Counted from the stretch's first letter, positions 47,631 to 55,744 are shown. The stretch: DNA of 64,000 bases from an uncultured Clostridium sp. (GCA_900555835.1 USMK01000002.1:27678-91677); one strand, 5' to 3'. The notes: generated from the sequence alone by a model not told the origin. Program-made: numbers and translations.

Positions 47631-47692
47631 CTTTTATTGCGATTATAATAGAAAATATTATATAAAAAATAGAAAAAAAGGAGAGAGAAAAA

Positions 47693-48262
47693 ATGATGCT
47701 TACATTAGTACTAATAATCATTATAGTAATACTTATTATATATCCATATGTATTACCAATTATCAAAAATCAAACAGAAGAAGAACTAGAAGGAAACGAG
47801 AACAATCTTATCAAAAACGAGGATTTGTCAAAATATGTAACCAACAATTACGTTATGACACCGACTGAATTAAAATTTTATAGAGAATTAAAGAAAGTTA
47901 CTGACAAACTAAACCTTTCCATATTCCCACAAGTAAACATGGAAAGGATTATAAACGTATATAACAATAACTCAAGAGATAGAAACAGAATTAAATCTAG
48001 AAGTATAGATTTTACCATTGTAAATAACAAAAATTGTAGAATAGTATGTTGTATCGAATTAGATGATTATACTCACAATAGAGCCAAAGTAATAAAAACA
48101 GACGAATTTAAAAACAGGGTATTTGAAAAAGTAAAAATACCACTACATAGAATAAAAGTAAACAGCTACTATAATATTACCGAACTAGAAATCCTTATAG
48201 CAAAAGACTTACCAAATAAAATCGAAAGCACACCAGAACTAACCCAAAAGACAAACATATGA
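47693..48262 (+). CDS. Membrane-anchored DUF2726 protein (restriction-endonuclease-like fold)
   Basis: A 189-residue protein: one N-terminal membrane helix (residues 2-25), a charged linker, then a DUF2726 domain. MTPTELKFYRELKKV and SRSIDFTIVNNKNCRIVCCIELDDYTHNR carry the Asp ... Glu-x-Asp pattern that the family shares with Vsr/PD-(D/E)XK nuclease folds. Lys residues follow, but the classical E-x-K is E-L-D, as in the family generally. Activity is unproven. ATG has GGAGAGAG upstream. It is on the cas9 strand, 181 bp after it, and may be part of the same island. Confidence 0.75.
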   Translation: MMLTLVLIIIIVILIIYPYVLPIIKNQTEEELEGNENNLIKNEDLSKYVTNNYVMTPTELKFYRELKKVTDKLNLSIFPQVNMERIINVYNNNSRDRNRIKSRSIDFTIVNNKNCRIVCCIELDDYTHNRAKVIKTDEFKNRVFEKVKIPLHRIKVNSYYNITELEILIAKDLPNKIESTPELTQKTNI

Positions 48263-48326
48263 AATGATTTTCTATGTCAAGTATTCTTGGTTAAACTATT
48301 GCCGCCATTTTTATTTTTGCATTCAC

Positions 48327-48355
48327 TTGACTAAACAAAAATAAATCTATATAAT
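48327..48355 (+). promoter_or_regulatory. Consensus promoter of a structured RNA
   Basis: TTGACT (48327-48332), 17-bp spacer, TATAAT (48350-48355). Confidence 0.8.
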
Positions 48356-48361
48356 AAGGAT

Positions 48362-48497
48362 ATAAAAAATCGAAGATAAGCACATTAAATGTGATGGGGA
48401 GATAGATAGAAAGCTATATAAAGATATATATGCAACATTGCGCAAAATAAAAGTTTTGCGCAATGTGAGATAGGACTGCTTATATACTTTTTTTACT
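48362..48497 (+). ncRNA. Structured non-coding RNA candidate of unknown class
   Basis: About 135 nt behind a near-perfect promoter. ATAAGCA near the 5' end pairs with TGCTTAT near the 3' end as a closing stem, immediately followed by T7. Inside are CACATT/AATGTG, ATAG-aaag-CTAT and a long perfect hairpin ACATTGCGCAAAA/TTTTGCGCAATGT. GGGGAGATAG and GAGATAGGAC lie on either side. No open frame with a ribosome site is present. I cannot assign it to 6S, tmRNA, SRP or a known riboswitch. The next gene is 370 bp away, so a stand-alone RNA is likelier than a leader. Confidence 0.6.
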
Positions 48498-48499
48498 TA

Positions 48500-48868
48500 T
48501 ATCTATATTAGCTTATATATATAATAATATTGTTTCTATATTAGTACTTTAATTAAAGACGATTTGTGTTTTTATTACAGATTATTGATTACTAACTAAT
48601 ATATCCATATTTAAAACTTGTGCTATTTTATTATTAAATAATATTTTCTTTATCATATAATCAGAATAATTTATTCCCATTCCTATTTTCTGCTATAAAT
48701 CTTACAAAATTTGCTTAAAAACCATGATTCTTGTTTTTAGTTGAATTTTTAGAAACTTTATTACTTTTATAAAAAAAGTGCTTAAAATCGATTCTCACGC
48801 GTTACGCTTTGAAAAGGTATTGAAATCAGGGCTTTGGGCGTATGAATGGTTTGAGGAGATTGATTTTT
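48500..48868. other. Noncoding stretch, nothing recognised
   Basis: Very AT-rich DNA between the structured RNA and the recombinase gene. I see no gene, terminator with a U tract, or clear promoter. The last ~80 bp are less AT-rich and could be decayed coding sequence. Confidence 0.5.
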
Positions 48869-49858
48869 ATGTTGAATGTTGAAAATAACCCAGAATTTTT
48901 GAATTCTTTTATTGATTATACTGAAACGATTTTGAATAAATCGCCTAATACTATAAAAGAATATAATTATGATTTAAATAATTTTTTGAAATATATGAAA
49001 ATGCGTTTAAAATTAACAAAAGAAACTGAAATGAAAAATGTCATTATTAAAAATATGACTGTTGAAGATTTGAAAAAGATTACTTTGGATGATTTACATG
49101 CTTATTTGGGATATCTAACTAGAAATTATAATAGCAAAGCTACCACAAGGGCTCGTAAAGTTTCTAGTATAAAAGCATTGTTTAATTACCTAACTGCAAA
49201 AACTAATTTGCTTGATGTAAATCCTGCTCAAAACTTAGAGTCTCCTAAGTTAGGTAAACGAATACCTAAATATTTAAGCGAGAACCAAAGCGAAAAGTTA
49301 TTAGTTGCTGCACATACTGCGGGAACTGAAAAAGAGCGTAATCTTGAAAGAGATTCTGCTATTATAACCATATTCTTGAATTGCGGTATTCGTTTGTCTG
49401 AATTAGTTGGTATAAATATAAAAGATATATCTTTTGAGGAAAGAAAGCTTAATGTTATAGGTAAAGGAAATAAAGAAAGAACAATATATCTAAATAATGC
49501 TTGTATATCTGCTATCAATAATTATTTAGCAGTTCGTCCACATGACATCAATGTTTCAGAAGACAAAAAGCCTTTATTTTTAAGTGAGAGAAAAGAAAGA
49601 ATAAGCAATAGAACAGTTCAGTTAATTGTAAAGAAAGAACTTTCTAAGGCTGGATTAGATGTAAATAAATATTCCGTTCATAAATTAAGGCATACAGCAG
49701 CTACTTTAATGTACCAAAATGGTGTTGATATTCGTGCTCTGCAAGAATTATTAGGACACGAAAGTATTTCAACGACTGAGATTTATACTCACGTAGATAA
49801 TAGCCAAATACGTGAAGCTGTTGAAAAAAATCCTCTTGGCGATAAAATTTTTAACTAA
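48869..49858 (+). CDS. Tyrosine recombinase (XerC/integrase family)
   Basis: About 329 residues, separate from the housekeeping xerD at 36572. The N-terminal core-binding domain has SPNTIKEYNYDLNNFLKYM; the catalytic set is NCGIRLSEL (Arg), GKGNKER (Lys), HKLRHTAATLMY (His-x-x-Arg), LGHESISTTEIYTHV (His and Tyr). ATG 48869 is chosen over an ATG at 48842 because GAGGAG is spaced before it. It could be XerC or an element integrase; the adjacent Cas9 island makes the second worth testing. Complete. Confidence 0.88.
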   Translation: MLNVENNPEFLNSFIDYTETILNKSPNTIKEYNYDLNNFLKYMKMRLKLTKETEMKNVIIKNMTVEDLKKITLDDLHAYLGYLTRNYNSKATTRARKVSSIKALFNYLTAKTNLLDVNPAQNLESPKLGKRIPKYLSENQSEKLLVAAHTAGTEKERNLERDSAIITIFLNCGIRLSELVGINIKDISFEERKLNVIGKGNKERTIYLNNACISAINNYLAVRPHDINVSEDKKPLFLSERKERISNRTVQLIVKKELSKAGLDVNKYSVHKLRHTAATLMYQNGVDIRALQELLGHESISTTEIYTHVDNSQIREAVEKNPLGDKIFN

Positions 49859-49894
49859 GATAAACTCTACAAGCCCCCACTTGTTTGATTTTTC

Positions 49895-50194
49895 TTATAA
49901 TGTAGGAATTTCTAATTCCTGGCCTACTTGTAAAGCAGATGAATTCAAATTATTTATCTGCTTTATATCTTTTATAATTTCTCTTACATCTTTATTCATA
50001 TAATATTCATTTTCGCTTTTCTCTAAATTAGCTATTTTCCATAGTGTATCCCCTACATCTATGTATCTTTCTTTATATTGAACTTCACCATGTGATAAAG
50101 CAATATTGTTTGAAAATATAGCCATAACTGCAATTGGTATAATAACCACTAAAACAATTCCTCTTATAAATTTTTTCATATTTGTAATTCTCAT
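49895..50194 (-). CDS. LysM-domain protein, YneA-like
   Basis: A 99-residue protein with a membrane or signal segment (FIRGIVLVVIIPIAVMAIFSN) followed by a C-terminal LysM: YIDVGDTLWKIANLEKSEN ... IKQINNLNSSALQVGQELEIP. The layout matches YneA, the SOS-induced division inhibitor of Bacillus, or a small cell-wall-binding protein. ATG 50194 follows AAAGGAGAAG; earlier in-frame starts lack a ribosome site. A GAAC/GTTC-type LexA box is not evident, so the division role is only a possibility. Confidence 0.75.
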   Translation of the reverse strand: MRITNMKKFIRGIVLVVIIPIAVMAIFSNNIALSHGEVQYKERYIDVGDTLWKIANLEKSENEYYMNKDVREIIKDIKQINNLNSSALQVGQELEIPTL

Positions 50195-50303
50195 TTTTTT
50201 CTTCTCCTTTTTACGAACAAGTTTTCTCTTTATGGAACGATTATACAGCAAACAAAAGTTTCTGTCAATACTTTTTGGGAAAAAAGCGAAAAAATGTTCT
50301 TGC

Positions 50304-50873
50304 TTATAAAAGAATTGGTTGTATTTGCTCTGATACCATTGCATATTCTATGGTAGGAATTAAATATTCTACATCAAATGATAATGAACGAGGTTTAGTT
50401 ATTGGATTATCTTGCCTAAATGGAACAAAATAAAAGTTTTTTCTATTTAATAATGTGCCTATATTGGTTGCATTTCCTCCTAATGCGTCTGTTGCAGATA
50501 CAGCTATTACCACATTATTTTCATTTCTAAGATGCGATTTTACAGCAACTGTGGCTGGGGTATCGGAAATTCCAGTGGCTAATTTTGCCAAAGTGTTTCC
50601 TGAACAAGGCGCAACTACAATAATATCTGTTAGGTGTTCTCTTCCTATTTTTTCAGTTTCTTCTATACTATAAATTATTTTTTTTGATGTAATTTCTTCA
50701 ATTTCATTAATAAATTCTTTTCCAAATTTCGTATTTAATTTATATAAATTAAAGGACATAATGGGTATAACATTTGCCCCTAATTTTACTAATTTTTTAA
50801 TTTTAGGAATCACTTTTCTAATAACATAAAATGAACCTGTTAGGACAAAGCCTATATTTTTATTTTTAAGCAT
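50304..50873 (-). CDS. dpaB: Dipicolinate synthase subunit B
   Basis: A 189-residue flavoprotein of the SpoVFB/DpaB type: KNIGFVLTGSFYVIRKVIPKIKKL start, the phosphate-binding VVAPCSGNTLAKLATGISDTPATVAVKSHLRN and a C-terminal PFRQDNPITKPRSL. With DpaA it makes dipicolinic acid for the spore core. No dpaA lies next to it, unlike the usual dpaAB pair, so either dpaA is elsewhere or another subunit serves. Confidence 0.88.
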   Translation of the reverse strand: MLKNKNIGFVLTGSFYVIRKVIPKIKKLVKLGANVIPIMSFNLYKLNTKFGKEFINEIEEITSKKIIYSIEETEKIGREHLTDIIVVAPCSGNTLAKLATGISDTPATVAVKSHLRNENNVVIAVSATDALGGNATNIGTLLNRKNFYFVPFRQDNPITKPRSLSFDVEYLIPTIEYAMVSEQIQPILL

Positions 50874-50944
50874 AAGTTCCTCCCTTCATTATTATTTTAT
50901 GAGATTATGTAAATAAGTGCTATATTAAATAGAAAAAATCAAAA

Positions 50945-50985
50945 CAAAAAACAGAATGAATTTATTAGTATTCATTCTGTTTCAT
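50945..50985 (-). terminator. Terminator of the phosphodiester glycosidase gene
   Basis: ACAGAATGAA ... TTCATTCTGT stem followed on the minus strand by a T-rich run. Confidence 0.8.
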
Positions 50986-50986
50986 C

Positions 50987-52045
50987 TTATTTAGAAAGAA
51001 GTAAAAATCCTGTTGCAATTGCTCTGGTTCTGTGTTTTCCACTAGAATCAACTGGGTCATTTATTACTTCATTATTTACAACCATTGCACTAGATGTTCC
51101 TCCATCTAGATTTGCAGCATTGTATGCACCATATCTTTGCATAATTTCTGTTAAATCTTTCATGTTTGCACCTGGTCTTTTTAATGTTCTACCATCTAAT
51201 ACTAGGAATAAAACAATTCCATCTTGTCTTTGACCAATTGCTGTTCTTGGAGCATTGCCCCAACCACCATTTCCAACAATTTGTGATGTTTTACCATTTA
51301 CTATTAAAAATGGTCCAAATGTAACTGCATCTCTAACACCCATTTTTATTGCTTCTTTTGCTGTCATTTTTCCTAAAACTAATTTATTTTCATTTGTAAA
51401 ACCAATTAGTCCACCAGAAGAACTAGCATATTGATAAGATGTTATAATTTTACCATTAGATATTGTTGTACCAATTGGAGTTGAACCATTTCCTTTCCCA
51501 GAAGGATCGTCAAAACCTCCTCCGTTTATTGCTACAAGTGCATTATTTTTCTTGGAAATAGTTGTCAAAAATTGTCCTTCTTTGCCTATATTTTCGGTTG
51601 TGGCAACTTTTACTCTTGATGGGTCATATATTACAGCTAAATATCCAGAATATGTATCTCCATTTATTTCAATTATTTTATAATCTTCATTGTTTGGATT
51701 TTCTAAAACTGCTTTTTCATATTCATTTTCGTATACAACTTCTTCTTTTTTTTCATTTTCTAATTCAACTACTGTTGGCATTGTTACCAAATTAGGATCT
51801 GTGGTTTCTGCTATTTCCACAACTTTATTTTTATCTAGCACTTCTTGTATAGTTTCGTCACTATAAAACCAAGTTGCTAAATATTGATGGTTCATTGTGG
51901 TCATTGCAGTTGTAATTAGCCATTCTCTAAATATTGGTACAGGTCCATACATTACAAAAAGTCCACTTACTATGCCTAAAAGCAATACTATTCCAATTAT
52001 TATTTTAATTTTTAGTTTCCTTGTTATTCCTACAATTTCATTCAT
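50987..52045 (-). CDS. Phosphodiester glycosidase (NAGPA) domain protein, membrane-anchored
   Basis: A 352-residue protein with an N-terminal membrane helix (IKIIIGIVLLLGIVSGLFVMYG) and a C-terminal NAGPA-like domain. This has ALVAINGGGFDD, GNAPRTAIGQRQDGIVLFLVLDGR and NAANLDGGTSSAMVVNNEVIND, the conserved segments of the family, which cleaves sugar-phosphodiester bonds and is found in envelope polysaccharide contexts. The domain should face outside. Substrate unknown. Single gene with its own terminator. Confidence 0.85.
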   Translation of the reverse strand: MNEIVGITRKLKIKIIIGIVLLLGIVSGLFVMYGPVPIFREWLITTAMTTMNHQYLATWFYSDETIQEVLDKNKVVEIAETTDPNLVTMPTVVELENEKKEEVVYENEYEKAVLENPNNEDYKIIEINGDTYSGYLAVIYDPSRVKVATTENIGKEGQFLTTISKKNNALVAINGGGFDDPSGKGNGSTPIGTTISNGKIITSYQYASSSGGLIGFTNENKLVLGKMTAKEAIKMGVRDAVTFGPFLIVNGKTSQIVGNGGWGNAPRTAIGQRQDGIVLFLVLDGRTLKRPGANMKDLTEIMQRYGAYNAANLDGGTSSAMVVNNEVINDPVDSSGKHRTRAIATGFLLLSK

Positions 52046-52160
52046 TTTATCTTCTTCTCCTCAGTAAAACTCCTAATATTATATACTAATATATTTTTGA
52101 AAGCAACTAAATATTGCAAGTTTTTGCAAAAAAATATATAATATTAAAGTGAGGTAAAAA

Positions 52161-53049
52161 ATGATTTTAAAATATATAGTAGAAGATAATAAATATGAAA
52201 CATTAAGAACCATGCTAAAAAAAGAATGGCAAATTTCTAGCAGATTACTTACAAGGCTAAAACAAAGAGAGCTAATAACTGTTAATCAAAAAAGTGTATA
52301 TTTAGATTATAAATTAAACATTGGTGATATTATTTTAGTTGATTTAGATTTTGAAGAAGAATCTGAAAACATTGTGCCAACTCAAATGAACTTAAACATT
52401 TTATATGAAGATAATGCTTATATTGTAATAAACAAATCAGCCAATATGCCTGTACATCCATCAAGAGCTCATTATGAAGATACTCTTTCAAATGGAATTA
52501 AATATTACTTTAATCAAAACAAAATTTATAAAAAAATGCGTCCAGTAAATAGGCTTGACAGAGATACTTCTCGGAATTGTTATATTTGCCAAAAATGAAT
52601 ATATACAAGAATGCCTAATAAAGCAAATGCAATCAGGGGTATTTGAAAAGGAATACATCGCTTGTTTAGAAGGAAATTTAAGCAGTATTTCAGGAACAAT
52701 AAATGCAGCAATTGCACGAAAAGAAAATAGTATAATAGAAAGATGTATAAACGAAAATGGAGAAAAATCAGTTACTCACTACCAATTAATAGAAAATAAA
52801 CAAAATTTCTGCATAGTAAAATTCAAATTAGAAACAGGTAGAACACACCAAATTAGAATTCATTCATCTTTCATTGGGCATCCAATATTAGGAGATACAC
52901 TCTACGGCTCCCCTTCTCCGCTAATCTCTCGCCAAGCCTTGCACGCATATAGAGTTAAATTTGTACATCCAATTACCAAACAAATCGTTTCATACATAGC
53001 ATCAATTCCAGAAGATATGGAAAAATTGAGGAATTTAAGGCTTTTATAA
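52161..53049 (+). CDS. RluA/RluD-family pseudouridine synthase, read through a +1 shift at CGG 52572-52574
   Basis: Converts uridine to pseudouridine in rRNA or tRNA. An S4-like N-terminal region (SSRLLTRLKQRELITVN) precedes the catalytic domain. The catalytic motif RLDRDTSG(I/L) is split: the codons are GAT ACT TCT CGG AAT, and the frame ends at 52598 if read straight. Skipping the C gives RLDRDTSGIVIFAKN, exactly the family motif, and the rest (GRTHQIRIH, HPILGDTLYG, LHAYRVKF) follows in the new frame to 53049. Total 295 residues, a standard length. This is the clearest of the CGG sites because Gly directly after Ser is invariant in the family. Confidence 0.87.
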
Positions 53050-53052
53050 AAA

Positions 53053-53093
53053 AAGAAGCATACTATAAATATTTCATAGTGTGCTTCTGGTTT
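53053..53093. terminator. Bidirectional terminator
   Basis: AGAAGCATACTATA ... ATAGTGTGCTTCT stem and T-rich flank between convergent genes. Confidence 0.85.
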
Positions 53094-53094
53094 T

Positions 53095-54177
53095 TTAATC
53101 TATTATTTCAAAAGATTCAAAATGGTATTCGTTTGAATCATCTTTTGTAAATGTCATTTTTATTTTATGTAATTTATCCATATTTTCTTCAATTGTTCCA
53201 AGTCCATCATTTACGGCTAATTCTTGTTTTAGTCTAGCAAATTCTTGTGGAGCTTCCTCTTCTGATACTCCTGAGAGGTAATAATTATGTGCAACTAAAT
53301 TTTTGATAATATCATCATCTTTCCAGATTAAGTTTCCATACTCATTATAAGTTCTACCTTTTGATAAATCTAAATCAGAATAATAATCAATTCTACAGCG
53401 AGTTTCTTCTCCTTCCTCCGAATAAAAAGCGATAGGCATTGTTATAATCATATTGTTTTGTGCTTTTTTTACGTCTAGGTAAAGGTCAAATAATTCAATA
53501 AATTGGTCGCTGCCGGTTTCAAAGCAAGGCTCTTCAACAATATAATTGTTTGAATGATAGATTACTTTTAAAAATTGAGGAAATCCTGAATAAAATTCCA
53601 TTCCATTATTAAAAGTGGCATCTTTATATTTAATATTTTTTCCAAAAATTCTAGTAATATTATTTTTTATTTCTTGTTTAGTAAATGAATTTTTATTATA
53701 TAAAGCTTCATAATCTTCATTAGCTAATTGTACATAACCGTAATTTATAGCCAAGCTCAATATTAAATCATTAGAAATATTATTTAAGTTTATTTTTCCT
53801 TGATTTTCTAGGGCTTCATAATATAGTTTCCCTAATAAGTTTTCATTTGGGCGGACTACTTCATAACTAGAGTCTATTCCTAAATAAGCCAAGCATTTTT
53901 GAACATCCTTATCGTCCAATGTAAAATTTTTTAGTTTTTCCTCTTTTTCCGTAGTATCGTTTTTGCCGGCGATTTCAGCTTTATCTGTATTTTCTGTTTT
54001 TTCATTATTTTTCTCATTTTCTATCTGACTTGCCAAATTTCCTTGTTCCAAGCTGTCCATCTTTTTCTTTACATTCATTCCACCTATTATAACTGCACCT
54101 ATTAGTATTACAATCCCAGCAATTAATACATAAAACGTCCATAAGCTTATTTTGATTTGTTTTTTCTCTTTTTCCAT
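53095..54177 (-). CDS. Hypothetical membrane-anchored protein
   Basis: A 360-residue protein I do not recognise. A short basic N-terminus and one membrane helix (residues 13-33) are followed by a low-complexity Asn/Glu/Lys/Thr-rich linker (about 40-85) and a ~270-residue domain that should lie outside the cell. That domain has few Cys and mixed alpha/beta character (LDDKDVQKCLAYLGID at its start). ATG 54177 has a weak AGGGGAG upstream. Single gene. Confidence 0.6.
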   Translation of the reverse strand: MEKEKKQIKISLWTFYVLIAGIVILIGAVIIGGMNVKKKMDSLEQGNLASQIENEKNNEKTENTDKAEIAGKNDTTEKEEKLKNFTLDDKDVQKCLAYLGIDSSYEVVRPNENLLGKLYYEALENQGKINLNNISNDLILSLAINYGYVQLANEDYEALYNKNSFTKQEIKNNITRIFGKNIKYKDATFNNGMEFYSGFPQFLKVIYHSNNYIVEEPCFETGSDQFIELFDLYLDVKKAQNNMIITMPIAFYSEEGEETRCRIDYYSDLDLSKGRTYNEYGNLIWKDDDIIKNLVAHNYYLSGVSEEEAPQEFARLKQELAVNDGLGTIEENMDKLHKIKMTFTKDDSNEYHFESFEIID

Positions 54178-54333
54178 TGTTTCTTTCTCCCCTTTTCTTT
54201 TGATATTTATATATCTTATTTTTTCATTTGTTAGTATATCACATAAATTTTATTTTGTGGGCTTTGTAATATAAATGTTATATACTTGTAACATTCGTAA
54301 TTATTTCTTTTAAATTATCCTTAATAATATCAT

Positions 54334-54378
54334 ATTTTCACCAGTTTTTATCGTCAAATGATAAAAACTGGTGAAAAT
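54334..54378. repeat. Perfect 19-bp inverted repeat
   Basis: ATTTTCACCAGTTTTTATC (54334-54352) and its exact complement (54360-54378) with a 7-nt loop. It lies between the rnpB terminator and the upstream region of the 53095-54177 gene; no U tract follows on either strand. Confidence 0.7.
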
Positions 54379-54413
54379 CAAGTAATTTTTAATTGATTTT
54401 AATAAAATGCACT

Positions 54414-54450
54414 AAAAAAAATCCAATAGCATAAGCTACTGGATTTTTTA
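54414..54450 (-). terminator. rnpB terminator
   Basis: AAAAATCCAGTAGC-ttat-GCTATTGGATTTTTTTT on the minus strand. Confidence 0.88.
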
Positions 54451-54793
54451 AGTAAATCTGTAAGCCGGGTTCTGTCTTGAATAGTCATTTATCTAGGATA
54501 TGTATTACTACATATCTCGTGCCACCTTGGCGAAAGTCGGCGAGCAGCCTTAATCTTTCTTTTAAGATGTTGCTCCAAATGGGGTTTACACAACTTCTAT
54601 GTCACCATAGAAATTAGTGAGCTCTTACCTCACTTTTTCACCCTTACCTTTTATATATAAAAGGCGGTTATTTTCTGTTGCACTTTCCTTAAAGTTTCCT
54701 TTACTGGACGTTATCCAGCATTATTGCTCTGTGGAGCCCGGACTTTCCTCATATGCAACTTCACAGTTTACATACGCGACTATTCGATTTACT
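54451..54793 (-). ncRNA. rnpB: RNase P RNA
   Basis: Catalytic RNA of RNase P, which matures tRNA 5' ends. The minus strand carries GAGGAAAGTCCGGGCTCC near the 5' end (the universal GGAAAGUCCG core) and ACAGAACCCGGCTTAC at the 3' end, the most conserved rnpB segments. The first and last 8 nt (AGTAAATC/GATTTACT) pair as helix P1 and set the ends. About 343 nt. A promoter and a terminator flank it. The short frames that cross it are shadows. Confidence 0.95.
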
Positions 54794-54802
54794 CTATTAC
54801 CT

Positions 54803-54831
54803 ATTTTACATTTTTATTTTACATTTGTCAA
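54803..54831 (-). promoter_or_regulatory. rnpB promoter
   Basis: Minus strand TTGACA, 17-bp spacer, TAAAAT, 10 bp before helix P1. Confidence 0.85.
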
Positions 54832-54835
54832 GATT

Positions 54836-55744
54836 TTATAAAATATCTATTTCTTGCATTAAATTTTTGTATTTTAAGAAAAATAGTGATATATCTTGTT
54901 TTGATATTGAAGTTTGTAGTTCTTTTAATGTAACATATGATTTATTTACATTGTATTCTTTTTTCTCTACAAATGCAGTATTTTTCATTACATTCGAGTA
55001 AACTTCTTCGGCAAGGGCTAATTCTTGGCTGGCTAAGTTCCAGTCTCCTTTGCTTACTCCTGCATAAGCTTTTAGAATATGTTCCTTTGTGTATGCTATA
55101 TCTACTTCCTCATTTTTATCTGAAAATGCTTGAATATATTTGGGAATATATGAGTACATTGTTGACAATGTATCTATTGAGGCTTGTTTATCTTTGGCTT
55201 TTAGATTTATCACCAATTGGTCTAAATTACTACTAAATTCGGTTATATCTGTTCCGTTTACATTTATTTTATATAAATCCAATATTACTGTATTCCAAGA
55301 TGTATAGAAAGTCTCAATTGTAGAATACAATTTATCCCAGTTTATATCGTCATAATCAGTATTCAATGTCGAGTGGGTTATTACTTCTGTTACATCTATT
55401 TGCTGTTTTGCACTTGACTTTTCCGTATTACTACCCGAACTGCTATTTGATCCTTCTTGTTCACTACTTTGTCCTGAATTTTGAGCATCTTCTTTTGAAC
55501 TTGTAGAGCTTTTATCAGACGAATCTGATGTTACGTCTACTTTTCTTGATTCAACCATATAATTTGTGAAATATATGTTATTTAATTTGCTTATCGTGCT
55601 TATTAGTTCCGTATCTATATAATAGATCTCGCTATCTACTTTTTGTGATAGCGTTTGACTTGATTCTTTGTTAGTTGAACATCCTGTAAGTCCAAATACT
55701 AAAATTCCTAAAATTATAACTATAACAATTATTTGCTTTTTCAC
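54836..55744 (-). CDS. Hypothetical lipoprotein
   Basis: About 302 residues. The N-terminus KKQIIVIVIILGILVFGLTGCS is a lipoprotein signal with the lipobox LTGC, so the mature protein should be tethered to the outer face of the membrane. A Ser/Asp/Gln-rich linker (about 70-110) follows and then a helical domain without a family I recognise. The GTG at 55744 is chosen because TTAGGTGA is correctly spaced before it; another GTG lies three codons earlier. The stop falls next to the rnpB promoter. Confidence 0.7.
   Translation of the reverse strand: MKKQIIVIVIILGILVFGLTGCSTNKESSQTLSQKVDSEIYYIDTELISTISKLNNIYFTNYMVESRKVDVTSDSSDKSSTSSKEDAQNSGQSSEQEGSNSSSGSNTEKSSAKQQIDVTEVITHSTLNTDYDDINWDKLYSTIETFYTSWNTVILDLYKINVNGTDITEFSSNLDQLVINLKAKDKQASIDTLSTMYSYIPKYIQAFSDKNEEVDIAYTKEHILKAYAGVSKGDWNLASQELALAEEVYSNVMKNTAFVEKKEYNVNKSYVTLKELQTSISKQDISLFFLKYKNLMQEIDIL

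Noticed and set aside
47535..47640. A CRISPR array at the cas9 3' end
   Set aside because: Only one repeat that pairs with the tracrRNA was found. The upstream TGGTATAAT segment is too divergent to call a second repeat.
48362..48497. Structured RNA as 6S RNA, tmRNA or a known riboswitch
   Set aside because: None of the conserved signatures of those classes that I know could be matched; left as unknown.
54617..54841. Short frames on the plus strand across 54600-55000
   Set aside because: They cross RNase P RNA and the antisense of the lipoprotein gene; no ribosome sites.
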